Translations under genes and position numbers: made by a program
NCBI RefSeq assembly: GCF_007641255.1
Contig: NZ_CP036259.1
Location: forward strand, 1,984,001 to 2,048,000
DNA: 64,000 nt
Source: Sporomusa termitida
Lineage (GTDB): Bacteria; Bacillota; Negativicutes; Sporomusales; Sporomusaceae
Reading direction: 5' to 3'
The notes under the pieces: model-generated
Databases searched by the model: none
The model's input: the letters and a program-made list of their open reading frames with translations, nothing else
Told to the model about the DNA's origin: nothing
In this document: positions 28,457-37,518 of the stretch, one piece after another
Layout of the letters: each line of letters opens with the position of its first letter
Position numbering within the stretch: position 1 is the first letter of the stretch

Positions 28457-29425
28457 GTGGAAGTATCTATTGCACACAGTGCTGAGCTGTTACACCGGGC
28501 CAATCATATTATACTAACGGCTCATATTCATCCTGATGGCGATGCTTTGGGATCACTGCTGGCGCTGAATGCCTACCTTTCAGCCCAGGGCAAACAGGTC
28601 AGGATGCTGCTTGATGATGAAGTCCCCCGCACCTTTAAATTCCTAGCTGACTGGGAAAAAATAGAAAAACCCGACAGTTCCGAAATTGAAGCCGATCTGT
28701 TGGTCGTGCTTGATGCCAGCGACTTAGAGCGGGTGGGTAAAGTCCGGAATGCGGTAAAAGCCCCGATATTAAACCTGGACCATCATATCTCTAACCTGAA
28801 GTTTGCCGATTACTGGTATGTGGATAGCCAGGCTGCCGCTACCGGCGAAATAATCTTCAAAATACTTAACGCAGTGCAGGCGACGGTTACAGCCGATATG
28901 GCGACCGCGTTGTTTACGGCCATCGCGACTGACTGCGGTTTCTTCCGGTTTGCCAATACCTCCACCGAAACGCTGAGATTCGCTTCTGAGCTGGTGGCCC
29001 TGGGGGCTAAGCCTCATATTATTTCTGAATATCTGGATACGAAGCCGCTGGCTGTTATCGCGGCCTTGCCTAAAGTGCTGGAAACCCTGGAGATAGTAGA
29101 CTGTGGTCAGGGCAGACAGATTGCGGCCCTGACACTAAGGCAGGAAATATTGGCTGATCTTAGAGAAGATACGGAGGGCTTCATTAACTATCCCCGCAAT
29201 ATTGAGGGGGTCGAAATTGCCGTCATGTTTAAGGAGACCGATAATAGTGTGCGAGTAAGCCTGCGCTCCAAAACGGTTGACGTCAGCAAGATTGCCCTGG
29301 GCTTTGGCGGCGGCGGCCATGCCCGGGCAGCCGGCTGCACTGTTGCCGAACCGCTTAGCAAGGCCAAGCGGCTGATCATGGAGGCTGCAAAAAAACAGTT
29401 AGCTAAAGGCGTGAGCATCAAATGA
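28457..29425 (+). CDS. nrnA: DHH/DHHA1 phosphoesterase, oligoribonuclease NrnA type
   Basis: A 322-aa bifunctional nanoRNase/pAp phosphatase family protein. DHH-domain motifs are AHIHPDGDALGSLLAL, VLDASD and LDHHISN (the DHH triad), all metal ligands. The C-terminal DHHA1 domain has GFGGGGHARAAGC. It degrades short oligoribonucleotides and 3'-phosphoadenosine 5'-phosphate. GTG start two bases after the rbfA stop; its stop overlaps truB. Confidence 0.94.
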   Translation: MEVSIAHSAELLHRANHIILTAHIHPDGDALGSLLALNAYLSAQGKQVRMLLDDEVPRTFKFLADWEKIEKPDSSEIEADLLVVLDASDLERVGKVRNAVKAPILNLDHHISNLKFADYWYVDSQAAATGEIIFKILNAVQATVTADMATALFTAIATDCGFFRFANTSTETLRFASELVALGAKPHIISEYLDTKPLAVIAALPKVLETLEIVDCGQGRQIAALTLRQEILADLREDTEGFINYPRNIEGVEIAVMFKETDNSVRVSLRSKTVDVSKIALGFGGGGHARAAGCTVAEPLSKAKRLIMEAAKKQLAKGVSIK

Positions 29426-30306
29426 TGCAAAGTGGTTTAATTAATGTCCTTAAACCGCCAGGCATGACATCCCATGATGTGGTTGCCTATATTCGGCGAT
29501 TATATGGATTAAAACGTGTCGGCCATGCCGGGACGTTGGACCCGGCGGCGGCCGGGGTTTTACCGGTATTTGTCGGTAACGCCACCAGGCTTGTTGAATA
29601 TTTGGCTGATGCTGATAAAAGTTATCGGGCTGAGCTCACTTTTGGTTTTGAAACAGACACCGGCGATGATACCGGACAGATTATTCAGAGCCGTCCGTAC
29701 AACCGGCCGCAGTTGAGTCAAATTGAGGCAGCGTTAGCTTCATTTATTGGTGTATCTGAGCAAATTCCGCCTATGTACTCAGCGGTCAAAATCGCTGGGA
29801 AAAAGTTATATGAACTGGCCCGTGCCGGCCAGGTTGTGGAACGAAAAGCGCGTACAATTGTCATCGAGAAGCTTGTGCTTGTAACCGAAGCGGAATCTGG
29901 CCTTGTTTTTGATGTAAAATGTTCCAAGGGCACTTATATCCGTACACTGTGTGCTGATATTGCCCGCCGACTAGACTGCCTGGCGGTCATGAGTTTTTTG
30001 GTCAGGACGCGGGTAGGCAGTTTCTGCTTGGAACAATCATTAACACTGGAAGAGATTACCGCGAATAAGGAACAGGCGCTGCAAGCTGCCGATACTGCTC
30101 TTACTCATATACCGGCTGTTATCTTGTCAGAGCAGGAAGCACAGGCAGTAAAGAACGGCCGTTCCATCTGCTGCCGGCAAAGCGGTGCTGATTTAGTAAG
30201 AATGTATGACCGCCAGCAGAATTTCCTTGGCATTGGCCGGGAAACAGGTCAGAGTGAAGAGCGGACAATGTTGATTCCAGTGAAAATTTTAAGTCCGGAC
30301 CGATAA
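29422..30306 (+). CDS. truB: tRNA pseudouridine(55) synthase
   Basis: A 294-aa TruB. The catalytic Asp lies in VGHAGTLDPAAAGVLPV; KSYRAELTFGFETDTGD and the PUA-type C-terminus complete it. It converts U55 in the T-loop of tRNA to pseudouridine. Overlaps the nrnA stop by four bases. Confidence 0.97.
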   Translation: MMQSGLINVLKPPGMTSHDVVAYIRRLYGLKRVGHAGTLDPAAAGVLPVFVGNATRLVEYLADADKSYRAELTFGFETDTGDDTGQIIQSRPYNRPQLSQIEAALASFIGVSEQIPPMYSAVKIAGKKLYELARAGQVVERKARTIVIEKLVLVTEAESGLVFDVKCSKGTYIRTLCADIARRLDCLAVMSFLVRTRVGSFCLEQSLTLEEITANKEQALQAADTALTHIPAVILSEQEAQAVKNGRSICCRQSGADLVRMYDRQQNFLGIGRETGQSEERTMLIPVKILSPDR

Positions 30307-30378
30307 TGGCGGCCCAACACCGGGTTGACGTTTTCGCTCAAGTCCGCCACGAGCAGCAATGAGGAGAAACAGATCAGT

Positions 30379-31305
30379 ATGAAAGTTTTTACCCGGATAG
30401 AAAACATACGTCATCAGGCGCCTGTTTTTATCGCCTTAGGAACTTTTGACGGTATTCATATTGGCCATCAGGCTATCATCACGCGCGCTGTTAACCAGGC
30501 GAAAGAGAGAGGCTGCGCCAGCGCGGTATTCACCTTTAGCAATCATCCGCTGATTGTGATCGATCCTGATCGTTGTCCGCCGCTGATTGTGACAAATCAG
30601 GAGAAGATTGATCTTATTGCCGGTTTAGGTGTGGACATGTTGTTTAATGTTCCCTTCACCGCCGAATTTTTGCGGCTAAGCCCGCTCCAGTTCCTGGATA
30701 AGCTGGCCAGCAGCATGCGCCTCAGGCACGTTACCGTCGGCGCAAACTTCACCTATGGCCACCGCGGGGCAGGAACACCAGCCCTGCTGAAAAAATTTGG
30801 TACAAGACATGGCTTTACTGTCGATGTGGTAGGCATGGTCGATGTGGACGGGGTTATTGTCAGCAGTACGATCATCAGACAGCTGGTTGCAGACGGGGCG
30901 GTTAAGCAGGCAGCAAGTTTACTGGGACGGCGAGTGAGTATAACCGGCCGGACTATTGAGGGGGATAAGCGGGGCCGGAAGTTGGGTTTTCCCACGGCCA
31001 ATCTGGCGATTCCCCAAGGCCTGTTAGTACCTGCCGACGGGGTTTATGCTGTTTATGTACAGGACGAACAGGGGATGAAATTCAACGGGGTTGCCAATAT
31101 TGGCAATAATCCTACTTTTACCAGGCAAACCCGGCGCATAGAGGTACATATTCTAAATTTTGACCGTATTATTTATGGGCAGCAGTTAAAAATACATTTT
31201 ATCGACAGGATCAGAGACGAGATTGCTTTTAATGGTGTTGATCAACTCAAACAGCAAATGACGGCAGATGTTGAATTTGCTCAAAAAAAATATTTTATCC
31301 TGTGA
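30379..31305 (+). CDS. ribF: Bifunctional riboflavin kinase / FAD synthetase
   Basis: A 308-aa RibF (RibC in B. subtilis). The N-terminal nucleotidyltransferase domain shows ALGTFDGIHIGHQAII and GANFTYGHRGAGTP; the C-terminal kinase domain shows GRTIEGDKRGRKLGFPTANL and GVANIGNNPTF. It makes FMN and FAD. ATG 30379 follows GAGGAGAAA; an in-frame start at 30325 is upstream of that site and rejected. The 72-base gap after truB contains a small inverted repeat (TGGCGG...CCGCCA). Confidence 0.96.
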   Translation: MKVFTRIENIRHQAPVFIALGTFDGIHIGHQAIITRAVNQAKERGCASAVFTFSNHPLIVIDPDRCPPLIVTNQEKIDLIAGLGVDMLFNVPFTAEFLRLSPLQFLDKLASSMRLRHVTVGANFTYGHRGAGTPALLKKFGTRHGFTVDVVGMVDVDGVIVSSTIIRQLVADGAVKQAASLLGRRVSITGRTIEGDKRGRKLGFPTANLAIPQGLLVPADGVYAVYVQDEQGMKFNGVANIGNNPTFTRQTRRIEVHILNFDRIIYGQQLKIHFIDRIRDEIAFNGVDQLKQQMTADVEFAQKKYFIL

Positions 31306-31368
31306 CTATCCTGCCGATGGCGTTAAAACCCACCTACCGCTAAGTTTTCTTTATAATCAAAAACAAGG

Positions 31369-31397
31369 TTTACAGGCTATAATTTTTATGGTAAAAT
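31369..31397 (+). promoter_or_regulatory. Promoter upstream of rpsO
   Basis: TTTACA (31369-31374), 17-base spacer, TAAAAT (31392-31397) with TGG just before. A leader of about 100 bases follows; its GC-rich segment 31430-31480 could fold and might bind S15, as in other rpsO leaders, but no specific known motif is proven. Confidence 0.6.
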
Positions 31398-31501
31398 AAT
31401 CTTTAGTGATTTAATCACTGTTCTTAACCATAGCGAGGATAATCGAGTCTCCGGCGATGTCTTGGCTAATGGGGCTAGTAAGCAAAAGGAGGTGAACCAT
31501 C

Positions 31502-31768
31502 GTGTTGACACCGGAAAACAAACAAAAGCTGATTGAAAAATACCGGGTACATGTAAATGATACCGGATCGCCAGAAGTGCAGATTGCAATCCTTACTGAA
31601 CGGATCAATTATCTGACTGAACATTTGCGCGAACACAAAAAAGACCATCATTCCCGGCGTGGTTTATTGAAAATGGTAGGTCAGCGCAGAGGTCTCTTGA
31701 ACTATCTGCGTGAAAGTGAGATTGAGCGTTACCGGACCATTCTCCAAAAGCTTAATTTAAGAAAATAA
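31502..31768 (+). CDS. rpsO: 30S ribosomal protein S15
   Basis: An 88-aa S15 of standard length with the conserved [16 protein letters not shown] and [15 protein letters not shown] segments. GTG 31502 behind an AAAGGAGGTG site; a TTG one codon later is an alternative. Precedes pnp, as in most bacteria. Confidence 0.98.
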   Translation: MLTPENKQKLIEKYRVHVNDTGSPEVQIAILTERINYLTEHLREHKKDHHSRRGLLKMVGQRRGLLNYLRESEIERYRTILQKLNLRK

Positions 31769-31770
31769 TC

Positions 31771-31798
31771 AAAAAAAGCGGATTATCCGCTTTTTTTT
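31771..31798. terminator. Intrinsic terminator after rpsO
   Basis: Stem GCGGA / TCCGC, flanked by A7 on the left and T8 on the right; could act in both directions. Confidence 0.9.
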
Positions 31799-31933
31799 GT
31801 TACCTGCCGGCAGTACCGCTTTTTTTATTTTTTTCCAGGTTAAAGAAAAATAAAAAAGGGAATAATAAGAAAAATGTCGAACAATTAATCTTTGCTAAAA
31901 GAAAAGGGGTTTATCAGAGGAGGAAAATAAAAT

Positions 31934-34045
31934 ATGGAAAAATTCCAATTGGAATTAGGCGGCCGGACCCTGATCATCGAATCAGGGAAGATGGCTAAGC
32001 AAGCAAGTGGTGCTGTGCTGGTGCGCTATGGCGACACTGCCGTACTGGTAGCTGCCACCCAATCGGCTGAACCGCGGCAAGGTATTGACTTTTTTCCCTT
32101 AACAGTTGATTATGAAGAGCGTTTGTATTCAGTGGGGAAAATTCCTGGTGGTTTTATTAAACGGGAAGGTCGCCCGAGTGAAGCGGCTATTTTAGCTGGT
32201 CGTTTAATTGACCGGCCTATTCGGCCGCTGTTTGCCGATGGCCTGCGCAATGATGTTCATGTAGTAGCTACAGTAATGTCGGTAGATCAGGATAATCCTC
32301 CCGATATTGCCGCCATGATTGGTGCATCCTGCGCCCTGGGTGTTTCTGATATAGTTTTTAACGGACCGATTGGCGGTGTACGGGTTGGGTTATTAGACAA
32401 CAAGTTTATTCTGAACCCTACAGTAGCGCAGCAGGAGCTGAGTGACCTTAATTTAGTTGTTGCCGGCACCAAGGAGGCTATTCTGATGGTTGAAGCAGGC
32501 GCCAGGGAACTATCGGAAGAGACAATGCTTGAGGCTATTTTATTTGGTCATGCCGCAATTAAAGAAATTGTTGCTTTTCAGGAAGCTATTATTGCCAAAA
32601 TTGGCAAACCCAAAAAAGAGAAACCCCTGTATGAAGTTCCGGCTGAAATTGATGCAGCTATGCGGGAATATGTGACAGCTGACTTAAAAACAGCGGTAGC
32701 TAATAAAGACAAGCTCCAGCGGGAAGAGAATATTAAACAGGTTAAAACTGACACGGTTGCCCATTTCCTTGCCCTTTATCCTGAGAAGGATAAAGATATT
32801 AACTATATGTTTCAAAAGATACTCAAAGAGATTGTCCGGAAAATGATTACCGTCGATAAGATTCGTCCTGACGGCCGCCAGATTGAAGAGGTACGACCGA
32901 TTACCTGTGAGGTTGGACTGTTGGCCCGTACGCATGGCTCCGGCTTGTTTACCCGCGGACAAACTCAGGTTTTTACAATTACCACGCTCGGTGCCATTGG
33001 CGACGAGCAGATTCTTGACGGCCTTGGCGTTGAGGAATCCAAACGCTATATGCACCATTATAACTTTCCCTCATTTAGTGTAGGCGAGACCAGGCCGTCA
33101 CGTGGTCCGGGGCGCCGTGAAATCGGCCATGGCGCCTTGGCTGAACGGGCACTGTTGCCTGTCATTCCTTCTGAGATTGAGTTTCCCTATACGATCCGGC
33201 TGGTATCGGAAGTCATAGAATCCAATGGTTCAACCTCGATGGGCAGTGTTTGCGGCAGCACCTTATCGCTTATGGATGCAGGGGTTCCAATTAAATCGCC
33301 GGTGTCCGGGGTTGCTATGGGGTTAGTCAAAGAGGGTGATCACCATACCATCCTGACAGATATTCAAGGCATGGAAGATGCGCTGGGCGATATGGACTTT
33401 AAGGTTGCGGGCACTGCTCAGGGTGTGACAGCGATGCAGATGGATATGAAAATATCCGGTATTACCAAAGAGATTTTTGTAGATGCACTGGCCCAGGCCA
33501 AACGAGGCCGTCAGCATATCATGGGTAAAATGCTTGAGGTCATCAGCGAGCCCCGCACAGAATTGTCACCTTTTGCCCCCCGCATCATAACCATGGAGAT
33601 TGACCCCGATAAAATCCGGGATGTCATTGGACCAGGCGGGAAAACGATTAAGAAGATTATTGAAGAAACCGGTGTTACGATTGATATTGAGGATGACGGC
33701 AAAGTATTTATCGCTGCTGTTGATGTTGCTGCCGGCCAGAAAGCAGTACATATCATTGAAACGCTGGTCCGGAGTGTGGAAGTGGGTACTACCTACACCG
33801 GCAAGGTTACCCGATTAATGAATTTTGGGGCCTTTGTTGAGATCCTTCCCGGCAAAGAGGGGCTTGTTCACATCTCACAGCTGGCCCGTGAACGGGTGGC
33901 CAAAGTTGAGGATGTTGTCAAAGTAGGCGATGAAATAACGGTTAAAGTAACTGAAATTGACCGGCAGGGCCGTATTAACCTATCCCGGAAAGAACTGTTA
34001 AAAGCAGAACCGCGGGAAGCTGCTCCGCAAGGAACAGCTCAGTAA
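31934..34045 (+). CDS. pnp: Polyribonucleotide nucleotidyltransferase (PNPase)
   Basis: A 703-aa PNPase. Two RNase PH domains (about 1-225 and 305-545; [12 protein letters not shown] and [15 protein letters not shown]) flank a helical linker. A KH domain ([16 protein letters not shown]) and S1 domain ([15 protein letters not shown]) follow. It degrades RNA 3'-5' phosphorolytically. AGAGGAGG site before the ATG. A terminator and two structured repeats follow. Confidence 0.98.
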   Translation: MEKFQLELGGRTLIIESGKMAKQASGAVLVRYGDTAVLVAATQSAEPRQGIDFFPLTVDYEERLYSVGKIPGGFIKREGRPSEAAILAGRLIDRPIRPLFADGLRNDVHVVATVMSVDQDNPPDIAAMIGASCALGVSDIVFNGPIGGVRVGLLDNKFILNPTVAQQELSDLNLVVAGTKEAILMVEAGARELSEETMLEAILFGHAAIKEIVAFQEAIIAKIGKPKKEKPLYEVPAEIDAAMREYVTADLKTAVANKDKLQREENIKQVKTDTVAHFLALYPEKDKDINYMFQKILKEIVRKMITVDKIRPDGRQIEEVRPITCEVGLLARTHGSGLFTRGQTQVFTITTLGAIGDEQILDGLGVEESKRYMHHYNFPSFSVGETRPSRGPGRREIGHGALAERALLPVIPSEIEFPYTIRLVSEVIESNGSTSMGSVCGSTLSLMDAGVPIKSPVSGVAMGLVKEGDHHTILTDIQGMEDALGDMDFKVAGTAQGVTAMQMDMKISGITKEIFVDALAQAKRGRQHIMGKMLEVISEPRTELSPFAPRIITMEIDPDKIRDVIGPGGKTIKKIIEETGVTIDIEDDGKVFIAAVDVAAGQKAVHIIETLVRSVEVGTTYTGKVTRLMNFGAFVEILPGKEGLVHISQLARERVAKVEDVVKVGDEITVKVTEIDRQGRINLSRKELLKAEPREAAPQGTAQ

Positions 34046-34060
34046 TCGTACACAAACGGG

Positions 34061-34086
34061 GACTTGGCACAAGCCAAGTCTTTTTT
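34061..34086 (+). terminator. Intrinsic terminator after pnp
   Basis: Stem GACTTGGC / GCCAAGTC with an ACAA loop and T6. The 20-base hairpin is identical to the terminal hairpin of repeat copy A at 18245-18264, so it belongs to the same family, here without the upstream modules. Confidence 0.92.
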
Positions 34087-34092
34087 ACCCCC

Positions 34093-34210
34093 TTCTGAAT
34101 TTATAAAATTCAATACTGATGCCTAATGGATAAGAAAATTCTTTACCCTAAAGGGCACAGACGGCTGCTACCGGCGCCCTGAAGGACTTGGCATAAGGCC
34201 AAGTTTTTCT
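34093..34210 (+). repeat. Terminator-adjacent structured repeat, copy B
   Basis: Same layout as copy A: AT-rich hairpin TGAATT-TATAA-AATTCA, the word GGATAAGAAAA, a mini-hairpin around CGGCTGCTACCG, and a terminal hairpin CTTGGC-ATAA-GGCCAAG with T5. It starts 7 bases after the pnp terminator. Confidence 0.78.
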
Positions 34211-34212
34211 TG

Positions 34213-34299
34213 TTTTGAGAGAAAGTATAACTTTCTCTGGATAAGGGCAACATCGGCTTAACGCTTTCACCAAAGGCGCGGCGCAAGCCGTGTTTTCTT
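34213..34299 (+). repeat. Terminator-adjacent structured repeat, copy D
   Basis: Starts directly after the T-tract of copy B. First hairpin GAGAAAG-TATAA-CTTTCTC has a different sequence from A-C but keeps pairing and the TATAA loop, then TGGATAAG, a looser middle, and a terminal hairpin CGCGGC / GCCGTG with T4. The compensating differences argue for selection on RNA structure. Confidence 0.7.
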
Positions 34300-34374
34300 T
34301 ATTTTGCTCATAAATTCCTGCCAACGTTAATACACTGTACTATGCTCAACTAGGTGTGGCAGGGAGTTGATGGT

Positions 34375-35097
34375 ATGCAGTGTAAGATAGTACTGGTAGG
34401 AAAAATTCGCTATTGGTATGTGTATTTTGCTGTTGGTGTCTTTATGACTGTGGCGATGTTATCAGGCAATCTCCAGCCGCTGGTAGCTACCAACGAGCTC
34501 CCGGCAGTGCCGCCGCCTGTTTTTCAGGGTAATTCGTCTCAGCCCCGGGTTGCCTTTGCCTGCAATGTGTTCTGGGGGGAGGAGTATCTGCCGGCTATGC
34601 TTAAAACCTTTGATGAAAATAATATCCATATTACTTTCTTTATCGGCGGCAGCTGGGCCAACAGATATCCTCAGGTCCTTAAAGACATTGCCAATAAAGG
34701 GCATGAACTGGGGAACCATACCTACAGCCACCCTCATCCCAACAATTTGAGCAAAGAAAAAAATAAAGAACAGATTATAAAGGCTGAAGAGCTTGTCAGC
34801 AGTATTACAGGCCTAAAAACCAACCTGTATGCTCCGCCCTATGGTGAATATAATAATACCGTGCTGCAGGCCGCCCAGGAGCTGAATTATACTACTATCA
34901 TGTGGAGTATTGACACCGTTGACTGGAAACGGCCGCCACCTGATATTCTGCAAGAACGGGTATTGAAAAAACTGCATAATGGCGCTATTATCCTCATGCA
35001 TCCAACAGCGCCTACCGCTCAGGCTTTACCCGGTCTTATCAGTGAGATTAAAAAACGTGGATATACGATTACTACGGTAACTGATATATTAAAATAA
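34375..35097 (+). CDS. ylxY: NodB-type polysaccharide deacetylase, YlxY-like
   Basis: A 240-aa protein with an N-terminal membrane anchor (about residues 9-28) and a NodB domain. Its place between pnp and mlpA is that of B. subtilis ylxY. Motif 2 is intact (HTYSHPH), but the motif 1 TFDDG is replaced by CNVFWGE and the RPPYG of motif 3 reads APPYGE, so the metal/catalytic Asp is missing. It may be inactive or changed in activity. ATG 34375 chosen over GTG 34354. Confidence 0.85.
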   Translation: MQCKIVLVGKIRYWYVYFAVGVFMTVAMLSGNLQPLVATNELPAVPPPVFQGNSSQPRVAFACNVFWGEEYLPAMLKTFDENNIHITFFIGGSWANRYPQVLKDIANKGHELGNHTYSHPHPNNLSKEKNKEQIIKAEELVSSITGLKTNLYAPPYGEYNNTVLQAAQELNYTTIMWSIDTVDWKRPPPDILQERVLKKLHNGAIILMHPTAPTAQALPGLISEIKKRGYTITTVTDILK

Positions 35098-35105
35098 CAG
35101 AAATA

Positions 35106-35129
35106 GGCAGGATAAAACCTGCTTTTTTT
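35106..35129 (+). terminator. Intrinsic terminator after ylxY
   Basis: Stem GCAGG / CCTGC, loop ATAAAA, T7 run. Confidence 0.88.
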
Positions 35130-35130
35130 A

Positions 35131-35159
35131 TTGCTTAAATAGGATAAATGTGATAGTAT
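35131..35159 (+). promoter_or_regulatory. Promoter upstream of the exported glycosidase
   Basis: TTGCTT (35131-35136), 17 bases, TAGTAT (35154-35159). A small hairpin (GATAAC / GTTATC) lies in the following leader. Confidence 0.6.
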
Positions 35160-35221
35160 ATGTTTACATAAAAAGATAACATGAGGTTATCATGTTCATC
35201 TGCTGGAATGGAGGCTGATCT

Positions 35222-36457
35222 ATGAGCAAGCTCAAAAAAATGATATCCTGGCTGGTCATGATGGTGTTCATGCTAACCGTCATGGTACCTGTTACGCCGG
35301 CATACGCTTTTTCAATAGCTGATCTGTTAGGACAAGCCAATGGTTCCAGTGAAGCAAGCGCTGCCGCTGGCGGAAGTACAGGCAAAGGTATGGTGGATAT
35401 TTTACTGGGACTGCTTATGGGCAGGTTTCTGGGCAATACCTTAAGCACGCCGGCCGGGGATACCGGCCAGGGCAGTTCTGCCAGTGGCTCAGTCAATGCT
35501 GCGCCGAAAGAACTGGTCGGTTTTTATGCCGAATGGTGGGGTGCAGATACTTCTTCTTACAACTCGATGATGAAAAATGCTGATGTAATTAACACGATTG
35601 CCCCCTTCTGGGCAACTTTGCAGGCTGACGGCACGGTAACTGACCGGGGCGGCAATGATCATGCGTCTGTGGTTAAAAGTGCCGGTCAGAACGATATAGC
35701 AGTATTGCTGCTGGTAAATAACGCTAAACAGGCGGGCAACACCGTGCCCATTCATACGGTGTTGTCAAATCCTGAGCTCAGGACTAAAGCCATTCAAAAT
35801 TTTGAGGCTTATATTAAGAAATATGACCTGGATGGTATCAATATTGACTTTGAAATGGTGCCGGCCGCCGACCGGGACAACCTGACTGCGTTCATGCGTG
35901 AGCTTTATACCCGCCTGAAACCGCAGGGGTATATTGTGTCAATTGACGTTTTCCCGAAACAGGATGAAAACAATGATGTGGCAGTTGCTTATGATTATGC
36001 GGCGCTTAGCAAGTATGCCGATAAAATTATGATTATGACTTATGACAATCACGGGGTCTGGAGTGGGCCGGGACCCATTGCCGATATCCGCTGGGTGGAA
36101 AAAAGTTTAAACTATGCACTGAAGTTTATTCCCAAGGACAAGCTGTTTCTTGGCATTGCCGCTTACGGGTATGACTGGTCAGCCCAAGGCACTCAGTCTT
36201 TAGAGCATAAGGCGATCATGGACCTGGCTAAGCAGCATGGCCAAGAGGTGCAATGGGATGACACTTCCAAATCTCCGTATTTTAGCTATACCGCAGCTGA
36301 TGGCACTGCGCATACAGTCTGGTTTGAGAACAGTGAGAGTTTGAAATATAAACTGGCGCTGCTCACCAAGTATGATATTGCCGGTGCTGCCATGTGGAAA
36401 CTTGGCGAGGAGGACCCGGCTGTCTGGCCGGTACTGCGGGACAAGTTCCGCAATTAG
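35222..36457 (+). CDS. Exported glycosyl hydrolase family 18 protein
   Basis: A 411-aa secreted protein: signal peptide (about 1-30, ending VTPAYAF), a Gly/Ser-rich spacer to about 95, then a GH18 TIM barrel. The catalytic motif DGINIDFE places the acid Glu at residue 211. The barrel ends with GAAMWKLGEED. GH18 proteins of this YaaH/SleL-like type cut peptidoglycan or spore-cortex glycans; the exact substrate is not clear. It is followed 27 bases later by an exported amidase, so the pair probably acts together on cell wall or spore cortex. Confidence 0.9.
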   Translation: MSKLKKMISWLVMMVFMLTVMVPVTPAYAFSIADLLGQANGSSEASAAAGGSTGKGMVDILLGLLMGRFLGNTLSTPAGDTGQGSSASGSVNAAPKELVGFYAEWWGADTSSYNSMMKNADVINTIAPFWATLQADGTVTDRGGNDHASVVKSAGQNDIAVLLLVNNAKQAGNTVPIHTVLSNPELRTKAIQNFEAYIKKYDLDGINIDFEMVPAADRDNLTAFMRELYTRLKPQGYIVSIDVFPKQDENNDVAVAYDYAALSKYADKIMIMTYDNHGVWSGPGPIADIRWVEKSLNYALKFIPKDKLFLGIAAYGYDWSAQGTQSLEHKAIMDLAKQHGQEVQWDDTSKSPYFSYTAADGTAHTVWFENSESLKYKLALLTKYDIAGAAMWKLGEEDPAVWPVLRDKFRN

Positions 36458-36484
36458 TAAAAATATCGATGCAGGAGGTATGCT

Positions 36485-37351
36485 GTGTATAGCAAAAAAA
36501 TATTAACACTTATATTGCTTTTTGTTTTGGTTATTAATGTGGCGGGACCGGTACAAGTCGGTCATGCCGCCGCTTTAGATAATATAATTGGTGCTTTGGC
36601 ATCTTCCAGTGTCCCGGCAACCGACGGAGGCGGGAGCAATGTGTTTGACAAGCTGTTTAGCTTATTGTTCGATAAAATACTTGGTCCGATTTTTAATATC
36701 TTTGGTGGTGATAAGACAACCACTTCGCCGAATAATCCGGTAAAAGTAACGCCACTGCCAGCTGGCGGCGGCAATACCGGCAGTGGCGGCCTGCGGGGAA
36801 AAACTATTGTTGTTGACCCCGGCCACGGCGGCGGCAATCCCGGGGCTGTGGCTAATGGCACCAGGGAAACTGATAATAACCTGGCAGTCAGCTTAAAACT
36901 GCGGGACAAGCTGCTCAGCGCCGGCGCCAACGTAGTAATGACCAGGGAAACTGACCGTTCAGTAGCGTCTGCCGGCAGTTCATTAGGTCAGGAGCTGGCG
37001 GCCCGGGTAAATATTGCTCAAGCCAAGAATGCCGATATGTTTATCAGCGTTCACTCCAACTCCAATCCTAATCCCGCCATTTTCGGTGCTATGACATTCT
37101 ATCCGGCCGGCAAGTCGTCCAAACTGGCGCAGACAGTACAGGATAATATCATTAGAGAAACCGGTGCTGTGGACAAAGGCACCTCCTCGGCAACTTTCTA
37201 TGTTCTGCGCAATACGACAATGCCCAGCATTTTAGTGGAGATGGGTTTTGTTAGTAATGCCGGGGAAGCCCGTAAGCTGCAGGAGGATAGCTACCGGAAT
37301 CAAATGGCCCAGGGTATTTTTAACGGAGCGGTCCAATACTTCAATAATTAA
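36485..37351 (+). CDS. N-acetylmuramoyl-L-alanine amidase (Amidase_3)
   Basis: A 288-aa exported zinc amidase. A signal peptide (1-28) and a Gly/Pro linker precede the catalytic domain from about residue 108. The zinc ligands are in VDPGHGGGNPG, GTRETDNNL and FISVHSNSN; the catalytic Glu is in LVEMGFVSNAGE. It cleaves the bond between MurNAc and L-Ala. GTG start. The spacer resembles that of the upstream GH18 protein in composition (Gly/Ser/Asp plus LGPIFNIF-like hydrophobic stretch). Confidence 0.93.
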   Translation: MYSKKILTLILLFVLVINVAGPVQVGHAAALDNIIGALASSSVPATDGGGSNVFDKLFSLLFDKILGPIFNIFGGDKTTTSPNNPVKVTPLPAGGGNTGSGGLRGKTIVVDPGHGGGNPGAVANGTRETDNNLAVSLKLRDKLLSAGANVVMTRETDRSVASAGSSLGQELAARVNIAQAKNADMFISVHSNSNPNPAIFGAMTFYPAGKSSKLAQTVQDNIIRETGAVDKGTSSATFYVLRNTTMPSILVEMGFVSNAGEARKLQEDSYRNQMAQGIFNGAVQYFNN

Positions 37352-37368
37352 ACCGCTTACACTTATTA

Positions 37369-37407
37369 AACAGAGACAAACGTTAATTCGAAATCTCTGT
37401 TTTTTTC
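37369..37407 (+). terminator. Intrinsic terminator after amidase
   Basis: Stem AACAGAGA / TCTCTGTT with a 17-base loop and T6-8. Confidence 0.85.
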
Positions 37408-37518
37408 TTCGGCAATATTAGGTATAATAGGGAGTATAATTATCGCGGCAAGTTATTTTTAGCTGGCAAGCTTACTGTATTGATGGCCTCTCTATTTGCG
37501 TATGAAAAGGAGATTTTA

